From JBFLYO01 sp040756745 (GTDB taxonomy: Bacteria; Bacteroidota; Ignavibacteria; UBA10030; UBA6906), in the NCBI GenBank assembly GCA_040756745.1, contig JBFLYO010000014.1, positions 1-64,000 on the forward strand: a stretch of DNA of 64,000 nt, in the 5' to 3' direction. Below, one piece after another: positions 50,761-58,649 of this stretch; positions within the stretch are counted from its first letter, which is position 1; each line of letters starts with the position of its first letter. The notes under the pieces were generated by a model. The model had not been told where the DNA came from. It ran no database searches and was given only the letters and a program-made list of their open reading frames with translations. The position numbers and the translations under genes were made by a program.

Positions 50761-50894
50761 TCCTGCACTTGGCGACGGCCTGATCTTCTGGGCCCGTAGC
50801 TCAACTGGATAGAGCAACAGCCTTCTAAGCTGTAGGTTGCGCGTTCGATTCGCGCCGGGCTCACCAGTGCAGCGGGCCGTCGCCAAGTGCGGAA
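50761..50894 (+). repeat. Insert 2b: inverted-repeat cassette carrying tRNA-Arg
   Basis: A perfect 16-bp inverted repeat (GCACTTGGCGACGGCC at 50765-50780 and its complement at 50875-50890), extendable to about 20 bp with one extra base, brackets the intact tRNA-Arg. The cassette form suggests a mobile tRNA-carrying element. Confidence 0.75.
50790..50866 (+). tRNA. tRNA-Arg (UCU)
   Basis: Complete cloverleaf: acceptor GGGCCCG/CGGGCTC, anticodon stem ACAGC/GCTGT with loop CTTCTAA (anticodon TCT), T-loop TTCGATT, discriminator A and an encoded CCA (50864-50866). It lies inside insert 2 of a second, split copy of itself. Confidence 0.95.
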
Positions 50895-50908
50895 CTGTAG
50901 GTTGCGCG

Positions 50909-50996
50909 TCCCGTCAAGCCAGAGGCGAGACGGGATCCTCGTTCCGACGACAAAGTTAGCTGCGGCTTCACCTTGCTAACTTTGGTCAGAACGGGA
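50909..50996. repeat. Insert 3: double-hairpin element
   Basis: The element begins TCCCGTC and ends ACGGGA. It holds a hairpin (50909-50915 with 50929-50935) and a perfect 10-bp hairpin (CAAAGTTAGC 50951-50960 with 50975-50984). It interrupts the split tRNA at the T-stem/loop border. Confidence 0.75.
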
Positions 50997-51020
50997 TTCG
51001 ATTCGCGCCGGGGTCACAGC

Positions 51021-51055
51021 ATTGCGGAATGCGGATTGCGGATTTCGGAATGGGG
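51021..51055 (+). repeat. AWTGCGG heptamer tandem repeat, block 1
   Basis: Five successive seven-base units (ATTGCGG, AATGCGG, ATTGCGG, ATTTCGG, AATGGGG) begin five bases after the end of the split tRNA gene. Confidence 0.75.
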
Positions 51056-51086
51056 GCGCTAGGGCTCGTCGCCAAAGGCGCGTAGG

Positions 51087-51117
51087 AGTGCGGAATGGGG
51101 TTGTGGAGTGCGGAACA
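51087..51117 (+). repeat. AWTGCGG heptamer repeat, block 2 (degenerate)
   Basis: Degenerate units AGTGCGG, AATGGGG, TTGTGG and AGTGCGG precede the four-helix-bundle gene. Confidence 0.5.
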
Positions 51118-51165
51118 AGAAGAACTGTTGTGACTGAAAGATCGCCGGGGAGAGAGGAGAGGAGG

Positions 51166-51540
51166 ATGGAAGCGAACAGAAACCCGGCGCGGCTCAATCT
51201 CGAGGAGAGGACAAAGAAGTTTGCTGTACAGGTCGTGCGGTTGGTTGAGTTGCTGCCAAACTCACAATCGAGCACGGTCCTGGGCAAGCAGCTTCTCAGA
51301 TCGGCAACTGCAATCGGAGCGAACTACCGATCCGCCAGTCGGGCCCGCTCGAAGCCCGATTTCATCTCCAAGATTGGGATCGCTGAGGAAGAGGCAGACG
51401 AGGCCCGGTATTGGTTGGAGTTATTGAGCGAATTGAAGATGATTCCGGAGAGTAGTTTCATTTCACTCCATGAGGAGGCGGGTCAGCTTACAGCGATCTT
51501 CGTCGCTTCAGGTCGCACCGCAAAGTACGGCAGGCGATAA
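51166..51540 (+). CDS. Four-helix-bundle (23S rRNA IVS-type) protein
   Basis: Protein of 124 residues of the four-helix-bundle family named after proteins encoded in 23S rRNA intervening sequences. Hallmarks are VRLVELLPNSQSSTVLGKQL, LLRSATAIGANYRSASRA and EEADEARYWLELL. Its molecular role is not known; members are small, cytoplasmic, pentameric in structures, and behave as spreading accessory genes. I chose ATG 51166, which has a strong GGAGAGGAGG site. It is bracketed by heptamer repeats in opposite orientation and sits between tRNA genes, in keeping with a mobile origin. Confidence 0.88.
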   Translation: MEANRNPARLNLEERTKKFAVQVVRLVELLPNSQSSTVLGKQLLRSATAIGANYRSASRARSKPDFISKIGIAEEEADEARYWLELLSELKMIPESSFISLHEEAGQLTAIFVASGRTAKYGRR

Positions 51541-51563
51541 CGTTTTCAAAGTGTGATCATAGT

Positions 51564-51600
51564 ATTCCGCAATCCGCACTCCGCATTCCGCAATTCTGCG
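51564..51600 (-). repeat. AWTGCGG heptamer repeat, block 3 (inverted)
   Basis: CCGCAnT units in the opposite orientation to blocks 1 and 2, running up to the first base of tRNA-Glu. Confidence 0.7.
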
Positions 51601-51672
51601 CCCCCATCGTCTAGAGGCCTAGGACACGGGCTTTTCAAGCCTGTAACACCAGTTCGAATCTGGTTGGGGGCA
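51600..51672 (+). tRNA. tRNA-Glu (UUC)
   Basis: Complete cloverleaf of 73 bases: acceptor GCCCCCA/TGGGGGC, anticodon stem CGGGC/GCCTG with loop TTTTCAA (anticodon TTC), T-loop TTCGAAT. CCA is not encoded. Confidence 0.94.
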
Positions 51673-51678
51673 CACAGC

Positions 51679-51835
51679 ATTTCGGATTGCGGAATGCGGA
51701 TTGCGGAATTTGGGTAAGGCTGCGCAAGCATTTCGGATTGCGAAATGCGAATTGCGGAATTGGAATGGGCGGAATGGACATTTCGAAATGCAAATAGCGG
51801 CTTGCGGAATCGGGGGAGGCGGATTAGACATTTCA
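51679..51835 (+). repeat. AWTGCGG heptamer repeat, block 4
   Basis: Two clear runs (51679-51712 and 51730-51765) of units such as ATTTCGG, ATTGCGG and AATGCGG decay into a G-rich tail. No gene is supported from 51673 to 52053. Confidence 0.7.
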
Positions 51836-51871
51836 AGAACTACACGGCAGGCAGGGGAGAGGTCGCTACTC

Positions 51872-52052
51872 CCCTTAACCTGCCTCACCCCTTAACCTGC
51901 TTCACCCCTTACCCTGCCCCACCCCTTGACCTTAACCTGCTTCATCCCTTAACCTTCTCCTGCCCCACCCCTCAACCTGCTTCACCCCTCAATCTCAATC
52001 TTGATCTCAATCTCAATCTGTCTTTTTCCCTTAACCTGCTCCACCCCTTCAC
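51872..52052. repeat. Pyrimidine-rich TTAACCTGCTTCACCCC repeats
   Basis: About seven imperfect copies of a roughly 17-base unit, with an internal AATCTC microsatellite (51988-52018). It lies at the 3' end of the PorV-like gene. Confidence 0.65.
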
Positions 52053-52053
52053 C

Positions 52054-53073
52054 TCAGAACTTCACCCCCAGCGTAAAGTGATGAACCCCTCCGAATACGC
52101 CAAACGCCTCGTATGCATAATCGGCTCGAAGAGGTACGCCGTCCCAGTCATACCTGACTCCGAGGCCGGCCGTCAGGCCGCGCTCATCATAGTTGAGCAT
52201 ATACCCCGCGCGTGCTACCACCACCCCCATCACGGTGTACTCCCCCCCGAACTGCACCGTCTCGTTAAAATCCCTCGGATGGCGTGTCTCAAACGCCAGC
52301 ACCAGGTCGTGCGCCGCATCTCCGTCCATGAATGCCTGTAATGGCTCCAGCGTGGCGCCGAAGCTCACGACAAACGGCATCGGGAATGCTTCGTTTTCGT
52401 ATTTGATGTCGCGGGAGAGGTTCAGCAGGGAAGCGCCGAAACGGATTCCCATATAGTGGAAATCATAGAATGCACCGACGTCGAACGCCACGTCACCTTT
52501 ACTGTAGTCAACCTTGGAAATTGCCAGGCTCGGGTCGGTAATCGACGAGCCCGTCGGGGCGACCCAGGCTGACCCAAGGTCCTGCTGCACCATCTTCACC
52601 TGGACACCGTAAGAGAACCGGTCGCTCACCTGCTGCGAGAACGCAAGGCCGAGAGCGTATGCCTTCGGCGAGAATGTGCCGGTCTCCACATACCCCTCGG
52701 CATTGTCCGCACGACGGGTTCCGTAAAATGTCCCGTAGTCCATGAAGAGCAGGCTCACGCCGAGAACGCCGAAGTCCCACAGATTGAATGTCGCCGCGGC
52801 CGCGTTGTAGTTGATGTCCGCAATCCCCTGCGTCCGGTGAACCATGACATCCGCTGTCCCCTTCAGCCAGCCGATCTCGGAGGGGTTCCAGAACAGGGCG
52901 CCCGCGTTCATCGTTCCCACCACTCCCGTCGCTCCGCGTCCGATCGCATCAGCAGCGACAGGATTCTCCAGGAAGCGGAACCCCACCTGGGCCTTCTTGT
53001 CGATCTGCGCGTTCAGAGGAAGAGCCGCGAGGAGCTGAATTGCAAAAACATACAGAGCTGCACGCGATATCAT
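52054..53073 (-). CDS. PorV/PorQ-like outer-membrane protein
   Basis: Protein of 339 residues with a signal peptide ending at LNAQ and the fold of the PorV/PorQ (UPF0164) family: an outer-membrane beta-barrel beginning GFRFLENPVAADAIGRGATG and with FWNPSEIGWLKG. In T9SS bacteria PorV shuttles cargo to the surface. Many paralogs exist beside TonB-dependent receptors. The last strand ends FTLGVKF, a typical barrel C-terminus. ATG 53073 has GGGGAGG upstream. It follows the secreted-protein gene after 11 bases, forming a three-gene operon with the TonB receptor. Confidence 0.82.
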   Translation of the reverse strand: MISRAALYVFAIQLLAALPLNAQIDKKAQVGFRFLENPVAADAIGRGATGVVGTMNAGALFWNPSEIGWLKGTADVMVHRTQGIADINYNAAAATFNLWDFGVLGVSLLFMDYGTFYGTRRADNAEGYVETGTFSPKAYALGLAFSQQVSDRFSYGVQVKMVQQDLGSAWVAPTGSSITDPSLAISKVDYSKGDVAFDVGAFYDFHYMGIRFGASLLNLSRDIKYENEAFPMPFVVSFGATLEPLQAFMDGDAAHDLVLAFETRHPRDFNETVQFGGEYTVMGVVVARAGYMLNYDERGLTAGLGVRYDWDGVPLRADYAYEAFGVFGGVHHFTLGVKF

Positions 53074-53084
53074 GGCGGCCTCCC

Positions 53085-55199
53085 CTAACGGACGAGTATG
53101 AATTTGACGAACTGGTTGTCCAGCGGCCGGCCGTTCAGGTCCTGGCAGTCGGTCACGGCCAGTATGTAGATCCCGCTCACTACATACTGGTTGCTCTCGG
53201 TCCGCTGGTTCCATTCGTGATCACCGGTGCCATAATGGTCGATGGATTTCACTAGATCACCCGTCTCCGTGTAGATGCGAAGGCGGCACTTGACCGGCAG
53301 ATTGACAAAGAGAATCTTGTCCGGCGTGCCGGCGAATCCCAGACCCCCTGCTGCCACGGTCGCCGGGTTGGGCACAACGCGCACCTTTCCCGACTCGCTC
53401 AGCCCCGGCTTGTAGGAAGCGGCGGGGAGCGACGAGCGGGTTGCATACATTGAGCTCTCGAGCCGCTGATTCGGGATGATATCGTTCGGATTCTGTGTGC
53501 CGTTGTCCACCGCGGTGACGGCATAATAATAATTGACTCCCCGCTGAATGTTCCTGTCCACATACTGGGTCTCTCCGCGGTTCGTGGTCTCATACACGAG
53601 CTGCCACCGCGCGCCTGACCCTTGGTCCAGAGGGTCATCCGCGCGGAAGGCGCCCTGCTTGCGGTACACCCGCCATGCGCGCCAGTCGTCGGCCCCTGTC
53701 GAGGGATCAAGATAGTACGACGCGTCGGGGTACGACCACGCGACGGTGATCAGGTCGGGTCCGGAGGTGACCGCGATGTCCGGCGGCGGAGGAGGAGAGG
53801 GGACATCCAGTCCCCGGCTCAGACGATCCCATGCCCAGTACGCCCTGTCGAGCGTCCTCCCCAGGCTGTCCCTCCCCGTGAGTACCCAGGCATTCTTTGC
53901 GGAATCGGAAATCTGCCCCTGCAGCCAGATGCGTCCGATCGAGTCGGCGAGCCCCCAGTTGATGCCGGCGGCACCGACGGCATACACGAACGTGACGGAG
54001 TCGAACCTCCCCTGGGCGGCGTTCTTTGTCAGCGAGTACGGGCCGGCGGTGATAAAGCGCATCGGTCCCTTCTGCGGAACGCTCGAAAATCCGGCCGTTA
54101 TCGGATCGGGAGGGAAGCGTCCGCGTGCGTCGTCTCCGCGGTAAGTCTGGAGCAGACCGACGTCCCTTCTCCCCCACAGGTCCGCAACGATCGAGGCGTG
54201 CGCAAGTGCATAGGGCTGTGATCGATCGTCGGTCCTGTCGGAGGCCGAGCGGTCGGCATGCAGCAGCGTGTATCCGGCGATCTGCGTCCCGTGGAGGTGA
54301 CCGGTTACGCGATCCGGGTCACCTGAATCGTCGGTCGAACCGTTACCGTATGGCGTCGTGCTCTCCCCCTTGGAGTCCCAGTAGTAGGCAATGTACAGCG
54401 AGTCGCGTGCGGCGCCGGTGACCAGGTTTGATTTCTCCTTGAACCAGCTGTCCAGGTCATCCTGTCCTTCATACGAAAATCCCCCCAGCACGGCGTATTC
54501 ACCCGCCTTGGAGGGACCAAAGGAGAACGCAATGGGCCACCAGAACCCAATGGTCTGGTCGGGCAGTGTGTCTGTCGATGCGGACGACTGGCGCGGGAGC
54601 TTGAGCTCCCCCGTGAACTTGTGTGTAGCCTTCCAGATGAAATAATCGGCATGGTTCGGGTTGCTGAACGCATAGACTTCGACATGCGACCGGATTCCGA
54701 ATTGTGCGCAGACGTCTTCAAAGACGAGCTTGACATCAGACTTCAGGGTCCGATCGACGTTCCACCGGTACGGCGCATCCACGGGGATCCCGTCGACCAC
54801 GATGTGCGGCGGGCGGTAACGGCGGATCTCCATCGCCCAGTCGGTTGCGCCGTAGTTTGTGAGGGCCCCGCCCCGCGAGTACATCGCGTGGGACTGGTTG
54901 TTTTCGTCCAGGATTCCGTTGTTGTCAAGGACGAGGGGGTTAAAGATCTGGTACAGGATGTTTGACTGCCACTGGTCCTGCGGCCAGTAGAAGATCTCCG
55001 TCTGCTGCGGGCGGCTCCCCGTCAGGTTCCAGCTGAAGAGTGACTGCAGGCCGCCGTCGCCGTTGAGCTTGTTCATACTCATATGAAACCGGCCGACATC
55101 CAGAACCATGGGAGGCGGATTGAAATTCGGCTGCTGCGCCATGGTGGCTGAGGAGATCACTGCGGGCAGGACCAGCGTCGAAAGCAGTGTGCGATGCAT
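53085..55199 (-). CDS. Large secreted protein with C-terminal sorting-like domain
   Basis: Protein of 704 residues, with a signal peptide ending at TMAQ. A large N-terminal region of unknown fold (about 25-480) is rich in aromatic residues and Asp. A fibronectin-type-III-like segment (about 485-600: ITVAWSYPDASYY, GVNYYYAVTAVDNGTQ) follows. The C-terminus (KVRVVPNPATV, then LRIYTETGDLVKSIDH and SGIYILAVTD) resembles a variant T9SS sorting domain. The encoded order TonB receptor, secreted protein, PorV-like protein suggests that it is a surface partner of the receptor, analogous to but not homologous with SusD. Confidence 0.72.
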   Translation of the reverse strand: MHRTLLSTLVLPAVISSATMAQQPNFNPPPMVLDVGRFHMSMNKLNGDGGLQSLFSWNLTGSRPQQTEIFYWPQDQWQSNILYQIFNPLVLDNNGILDENNQSHAMYSRGGALTNYGATDWAMEIRRYRPPHIVVDGIPVDAPYRWNVDRTLKSDVKLVFEDVCAQFGIRSHVEVYAFSNPNHADYFIWKATHKFTGELKLPRQSSASTDTLPDQTIGFWWPIAFSFGPSKAGEYAVLGGFSYEGQDDLDSWFKEKSNLVTGAARDSLYIAYYWDSKGESTTPYGNGSTDDSGDPDRVTGHLHGTQIAGYTLLHADRSASDRTDDRSQPYALAHASIVADLWGRRDVGLLQTYRGDDARGRFPPDPITAGFSSVPQKGPMRFITAGPYSLTKNAAQGRFDSVTFVYAVGAAGINWGLADSIGRIWLQGQISDSAKNAWVLTGRDSLGRTLDRAYWAWDRLSRGLDVPSPPPPPDIAVTSGPDLITVAWSYPDASYYLDPSTGADDWRAWRVYRKQGAFRADDPLDQGSGARWQLVYETTNRGETQYVDRNIQRGVNYYYAVTAVDNGTQNPNDIIPNQRLESSMYATRSSLPAASYKPGLSESGKVRVVPNPATVAAGGLGFAGTPDKILFVNLPVKCRLRIYTETGDLVKSIDHYGTGDHEWNQRTESNQYVVSGIYILAVTDCQDLNGRPLDNQFVKFILVR

Positions 55200-55242
55200 G
55201 AAGGCCTCTTTCTGCAAATGGAATTTCATGAGATCCGGGCGG

Positions 55243-58200
55243 TCAGATGTTATACCGGAACCCGACAATAACACGTCGCGGGTTCAGAAATACCGGCGCC
55301 TCCCACCAGCCGGTGTCGATCTTTCCGCCGTACTGCCCCCACTTGTCGCTGCCGCCTTTGTCGGGCGTCATGAGGGAGGCCTTGTAGTTGCTATACTGGG
55401 TCTGCGTCATGTTGGCGGTGTTGAGCCATTTGTTGTTGGTCAGATTCTTGATCGTCACGACCAGTTCAAAGCTCCCCGCGGAGGTGGCAAACGTCTTGGA
55501 ACCGCGGAAGTCGATGTTCCAGCGGTCCACGACATCCGCATAGCGCCACAGCTTGATATCTGTCTGGTCGGGGTTCAGAAGTATGCGCCCCCCGTCCTGC
55601 CATTCGAAAAAGAAGTTCGCGTAGATGCGCTCCAGCCAGCGAATGCCAAACAGTTCCGGGCCGAAGTCTTCCGGCGTGTGGAGGTTCAGGGTGATGTTGG
55701 CGCGCGGATGGGGTTCCGTCACGGTGAGGTTTGCCGAACGCACCTCGTTGTCCATCGCCAGCAGCCGGTTCTCAAAAACCTGAGAGAGGCCGGACTGGCC
55801 GTCGCTGCTCACCATGTAGTCGTAGAAGGCGCTGAGCGTCCAGAATCGGCCGAAGGGCCTCTCGAGGCGCAGCTCGACGCCCCGGATGTCACGGTACTTG
55901 TCCGGGAAATACTTGTAGGTGATATCCGCCTCGTAGTAGTCGATGAATTTGCGGCTCAGCGGCTCACCGCGCACGTCTTTGTAGTAGGCGGTGACATTGG
56001 CGAGTATCTCGGAGAACAACATCTGCTCGTACCCGAACTCATAGGAGATGGTCTTCGCCATGGTCAGATCCGGCGTCGGAAGCGCGGTTGATCCAAGGTT
56101 CGTCTTCAGGTCGTACAGGAATGCCGTAGGAGGCCGCTGGTAGAAGTGACCATAGTTGAAGTACAGCTTGCTCGTCTCCGTAATCGGAAACGAGACCCCG
56201 AGCCGGGGGGAGAGATATGCCTGAACCCGCGCGTCGTCGGTCGGCCACCCCGGTGGATTGCCGAGCAGACTCCGGAAGAGCACCCACCGGTCATACCTGC
56301 CAGATGTGCCGCCCAGGTTCTGGTAAACGTCGGCATAGAGCGATTGGTAGTCGGGGAGCGGAAAATTCGTCCGGTATCCCCCTTTCATCGGATTGAAGTA
56401 GTCCGCGCGCAACCCAACGTTGAGCACCATTCCCTCAAACTCCAGCTTGTCCTGCACGTACAAACCGATCTCCAGAGGACGGGCCCTATAGTAGAGCCAG
56501 GTGTCGGGCGTGTAGGAGAGCTCAGACTGGAACCAGGTTCCGGTGTATACGAACAAATCCTGCAGCCGTGCTGAAAATCCCGCCTCGATCTGATGGTGAC
56601 GGCCGAGCTGTGTCGTCAGGTCTCCCTTCAACTGGTAGACCCAGGAATACGAGGAGTCGATCCGCTGCGGGCCGCCATAGATCGTGAAGAAGTTCAGGGG
56701 GTCATAGCCGTAGTTGGTGGAAGCGTTCGGGCTGCCATACTGAGGCAAAAGGAAGCGGTAGATCAGGCGTGTCCTCGCGCTGGTGTACGTCGCCCATACG
56801 TCGGGATTGCTCGTGTCGGCGGCAAATGGTGTGAGCGTCTGGTCGGTATAGCCGAGCTGGAAATCCACCGTGTAGAACGCGCTCGAAGAGAGCGTGTGCG
56901 TGAACCGCGCCCCGGCCACCATATACCGCTGGTCGCAAAACTGGACACGGCTCAGGTTGAACATCTGAATCCAGCTGTCGCCCCCGAGCAGTCGCGCCTG
57001 CTGTGATACCGAGCTCTCCGAGTTGTTCAGAAAGCTGAAGCTTGAAGACTGATCGATCAGCGCCCCTCCGTACTGTGTAGCGCGCCCGCCGCTCAGCGTT
57101 TTGATCTTCGCGTACATCCCGTTGATGGAAAGGCGCATGTTGTCGCTGAGCGTGGACGTGAGCTTGAGCTGTGTGTTCCAATCGACGTAGTTGTCCCGCG
57201 AGCCCAGCGGGTAGGCCATCTGAGAGTTCTCGTACCGGGCGCCCAGCAGAAAAGTCGTCCGCTCGGCAAACGCGCCGATGATCGGCAGCGACTCTCCCGG
57301 GAACGGCCCGGTGATACTTCCTTCCAGGAAATAGTCGGGCTTGCTGCCGAAGCTGTACTTCGGGTGCTGCCTGAGCCAGAGTTCGCGCCTCTGGAGCGAG
57401 TCCAGGGCCCTGTCGGCCCCCTGGTTGGCTATCCATCCCTTAAACGACCAGAAATCCGACGGCACGCTGATGCTATCCTGGTGCGTCCGTATACCGCGCA
57501 TGGCGTACTGGCCGGCGAACACCTTATAGACCCACGAGTCGTCGCTCCAGGGGTTGGCCCCGAAGAAGTGCGGCTGGTTGGCCGGAGCAAAATCCGCCTT
57601 CAGGGAAAGCGTGTACCGGTCCCGTTGCCCTTCTCTAGTGACGACATTCAAAAGTCCCGAGCGGATCCCCCCGTACTTCGCCTCGAATCCGCCCGTCAGC
57701 ACTTGCATCTCCTGGACGGTCGTGGAATTCAGCGCCAGATAGGAGTTGTCCGTGCGCGGATCTTGCAGGGACATCCCGTCCAGACGGATGTCCGTTTCCC
57801 GGATCGCCCCCCCGCGGACGCTCAGCCCGTTCCCTTCCGCGCCGGTCACCAGCGTGATGCCCTTGATGCGGCCGACGAATTCATCGAGCCGAAGGACGGG
57901 CATCGCCTCAATGCGCTCCGTCTCGATGATCTCCTGTGTGGCCGCAACGTCCTGCCGGATGATCGGGCGTTCCGCGATCACTTCGACCTGCTCCATCGGC
58001 AGGGTGGCGACGGTGGTCTGGAAGTTGACGATGATCGTCCTGTCTGGCTCTACGGGCGGGGTGCGCTGGGAAACCGCATGGAACCCGACCGCGCTCGCCC
58101 TGACCACGTACACCCCGGGCGGCACGTTCAGTATGAAGTAATAGCCGTCCATGTCCGTCGAGGCCCCAAGCGGACGATCGAGCGGGATCTCTTTGCGGTC

Positions 58201-58380
58201 CGTGGCGATCACATGGGTCAGCACCACGTTCGCTCCCGGTACCGGATCCTGAGTTTCGCGGTCGATCACCCGCCCGGTCACTTTACCGTTTCCCGCGGAG
58301 CCGACCCCGGGTATGGCGAGTGTCACGGAGATCAGGAGAAGAACATGGGAGAAGGAGAACCTGATATGCCGGTGTTTCAT
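55243..58380 (-). CDS. TonB-dependent receptor with carboxypeptidase-like N-domain
   Basis: Outer-membrane receptor of 1045 residues. Signal peptide to about residue 28; carboxypeptidase-regulatory-like domain (about 32-120: KVTGRVIDRETQDPVPGANV); plug domain (about 150-260: LRLDEFVGRIKGI, VRGGAIRETDIRLDGM, QVLTGGFEAKYGG); then a long barrel ending RRVIVGFRYNI. It imports a substrate with TonB energy, and the neighbours suggest a carbohydrate. I chose ATG 58380, which has GGGAG upstream and starts the signal peptide. The leader is about 160 bases and holds a GCGCC/GGCGC hairpin. Confidence 0.9.
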   Translation of the reverse strand: MKHRHIRFSFSHVLLLISVTLAIPGVGSAGNGKVTGRVIDRETQDPVPGANVVLTHVIATDRKEIPLDRPLGASTDMDGYYFILNVPPGVYVVRASAVGFHAVSQRTPPVEPDRTIIVNFQTTVATLPMEQVEVIAERPIIRQDVAATQEIIETERIEAMPVLRLDEFVGRIKGITLVTGAEGNGLSVRGGAIRETDIRLDGMSLQDPRTDNSYLALNSTTVQEMQVLTGGFEAKYGGIRSGLLNVVTREGQRDRYTLSLKADFAPANQPHFFGANPWSDDSWVYKVFAGQYAMRGIRTHQDSISVPSDFWSFKGWIANQGADRALDSLQRRELWLRQHPKYSFGSKPDYFLEGSITGPFPGESLPIIGAFAERTTFLLGARYENSQMAYPLGSRDNYVDWNTQLKLTSTLSDNMRLSINGMYAKIKTLSGGRATQYGGALIDQSSSFSFLNNSESSVSQQARLLGGDSWIQMFNLSRVQFCDQRYMVAGARFTHTLSSSAFYTVDFQLGYTDQTLTPFAADTSNPDVWATYTSARTRLIYRFLLPQYGSPNASTNYGYDPLNFFTIYGGPQRIDSSYSWVYQLKGDLTTQLGRHHQIEAGFSARLQDLFVYTGTWFQSELSYTPDTWLYYRARPLEIGLYVQDKLEFEGMVLNVGLRADYFNPMKGGYRTNFPLPDYQSLYADVYQNLGGTSGRYDRWVLFRSLLGNPPGWPTDDARVQAYLSPRLGVSFPITETSKLYFNYGHFYQRPPTAFLYDLKTNLGSTALPTPDLTMAKTISYEFGYEQMLFSEILANVTAYYKDVRGEPLSRKFIDYYEADITYKYFPDKYRDIRGVELRLERPFGRFWTLSAFYDYMVSSDGQSGLSQVFENRLLAMDNEVRSANLTVTEPHPRANITLNLHTPEDFGPELFGIRWLERIYANFFFEWQDGGRILLNPDQTDIKLWRYADVVDRWNIDFRGSKTFATSAGSFELVVTIKNLTNNKWLNTANMTQTQYSNYKASLMTPDKGGSDKWGQYGGKIDTGWWEAPVFLNPRRVIVGFRYNI

Positions 58381-58545
58381 GGCATGCTCCCTTGCTTGGT
58401 AAAAGGGAAGATTTGCAGATGCGTTGACTGTAAGGAACGGATAGAGCCGGGAGATAGCGCCGCTGGACTTCGCGAAGAGAGTTGAAGGACTCGCGCCGGA
58501 ATCGGCGCTCGAGCAGTAGAGTGGTGTTACCTTGCTGCTTGAGCA

Positions 58546-58574
58546 AATATAGGAGTGATCCCTTCCATAGTCAA
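58546..58574 (-). promoter_or_regulatory. Promoter of the TonB-receptor operon
   Basis: On the minus strand, TTGACT (58574-58569) and TATATT (58551-58546) with a 17-base spacer. It is back-to-back with the ROK promoter, 13 bases away. Confidence 0.7.
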
Positions 58575-58587
58575 TACGCTCACAAGT

Positions 58588-58616
58588 TTGCATAATCAAC
58601 GAGTTTGCAGTATCGT
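58588..58616 (+). promoter_or_regulatory. Promoter of the ROK-MFS-SIS operon
   Basis: TTGCAT at 58588-58593 and TATCGT at 58611-58616 with a 17-base spacer. The close divergent arrangement allows shared control with the receptor operon. Confidence 0.6.
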
Positions 58617-58649
58617 TATCCTGGTCCGCATAACCGGGAGATACCTGCA

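Larger units (their letters stand above)
50571..51016 (+). pseudogene. tRNA-Arg-like gene split by three palindromic inserts
   Basis: Four collinear pieces (50571-50592, 50701-50718, 50895-50908, 50997-51016) together make 74 bases, the exact length of the intact tRNA-Arg at 50790-50863. From the D-stem onward they match it nearly base for base. Differences are the first anticodon base (T to A, giving ACT), the acceptor stem, which still pairs at six of seven positions (GGCTCCA with CGGGGTC), and loss of CCA. The inserts fall in the D-arm, the 3' side of the anticodon stem and the T-stem/loop border. It is probably a pseudogene; a processed split tRNA cannot be excluded. Confidence 0.75.
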
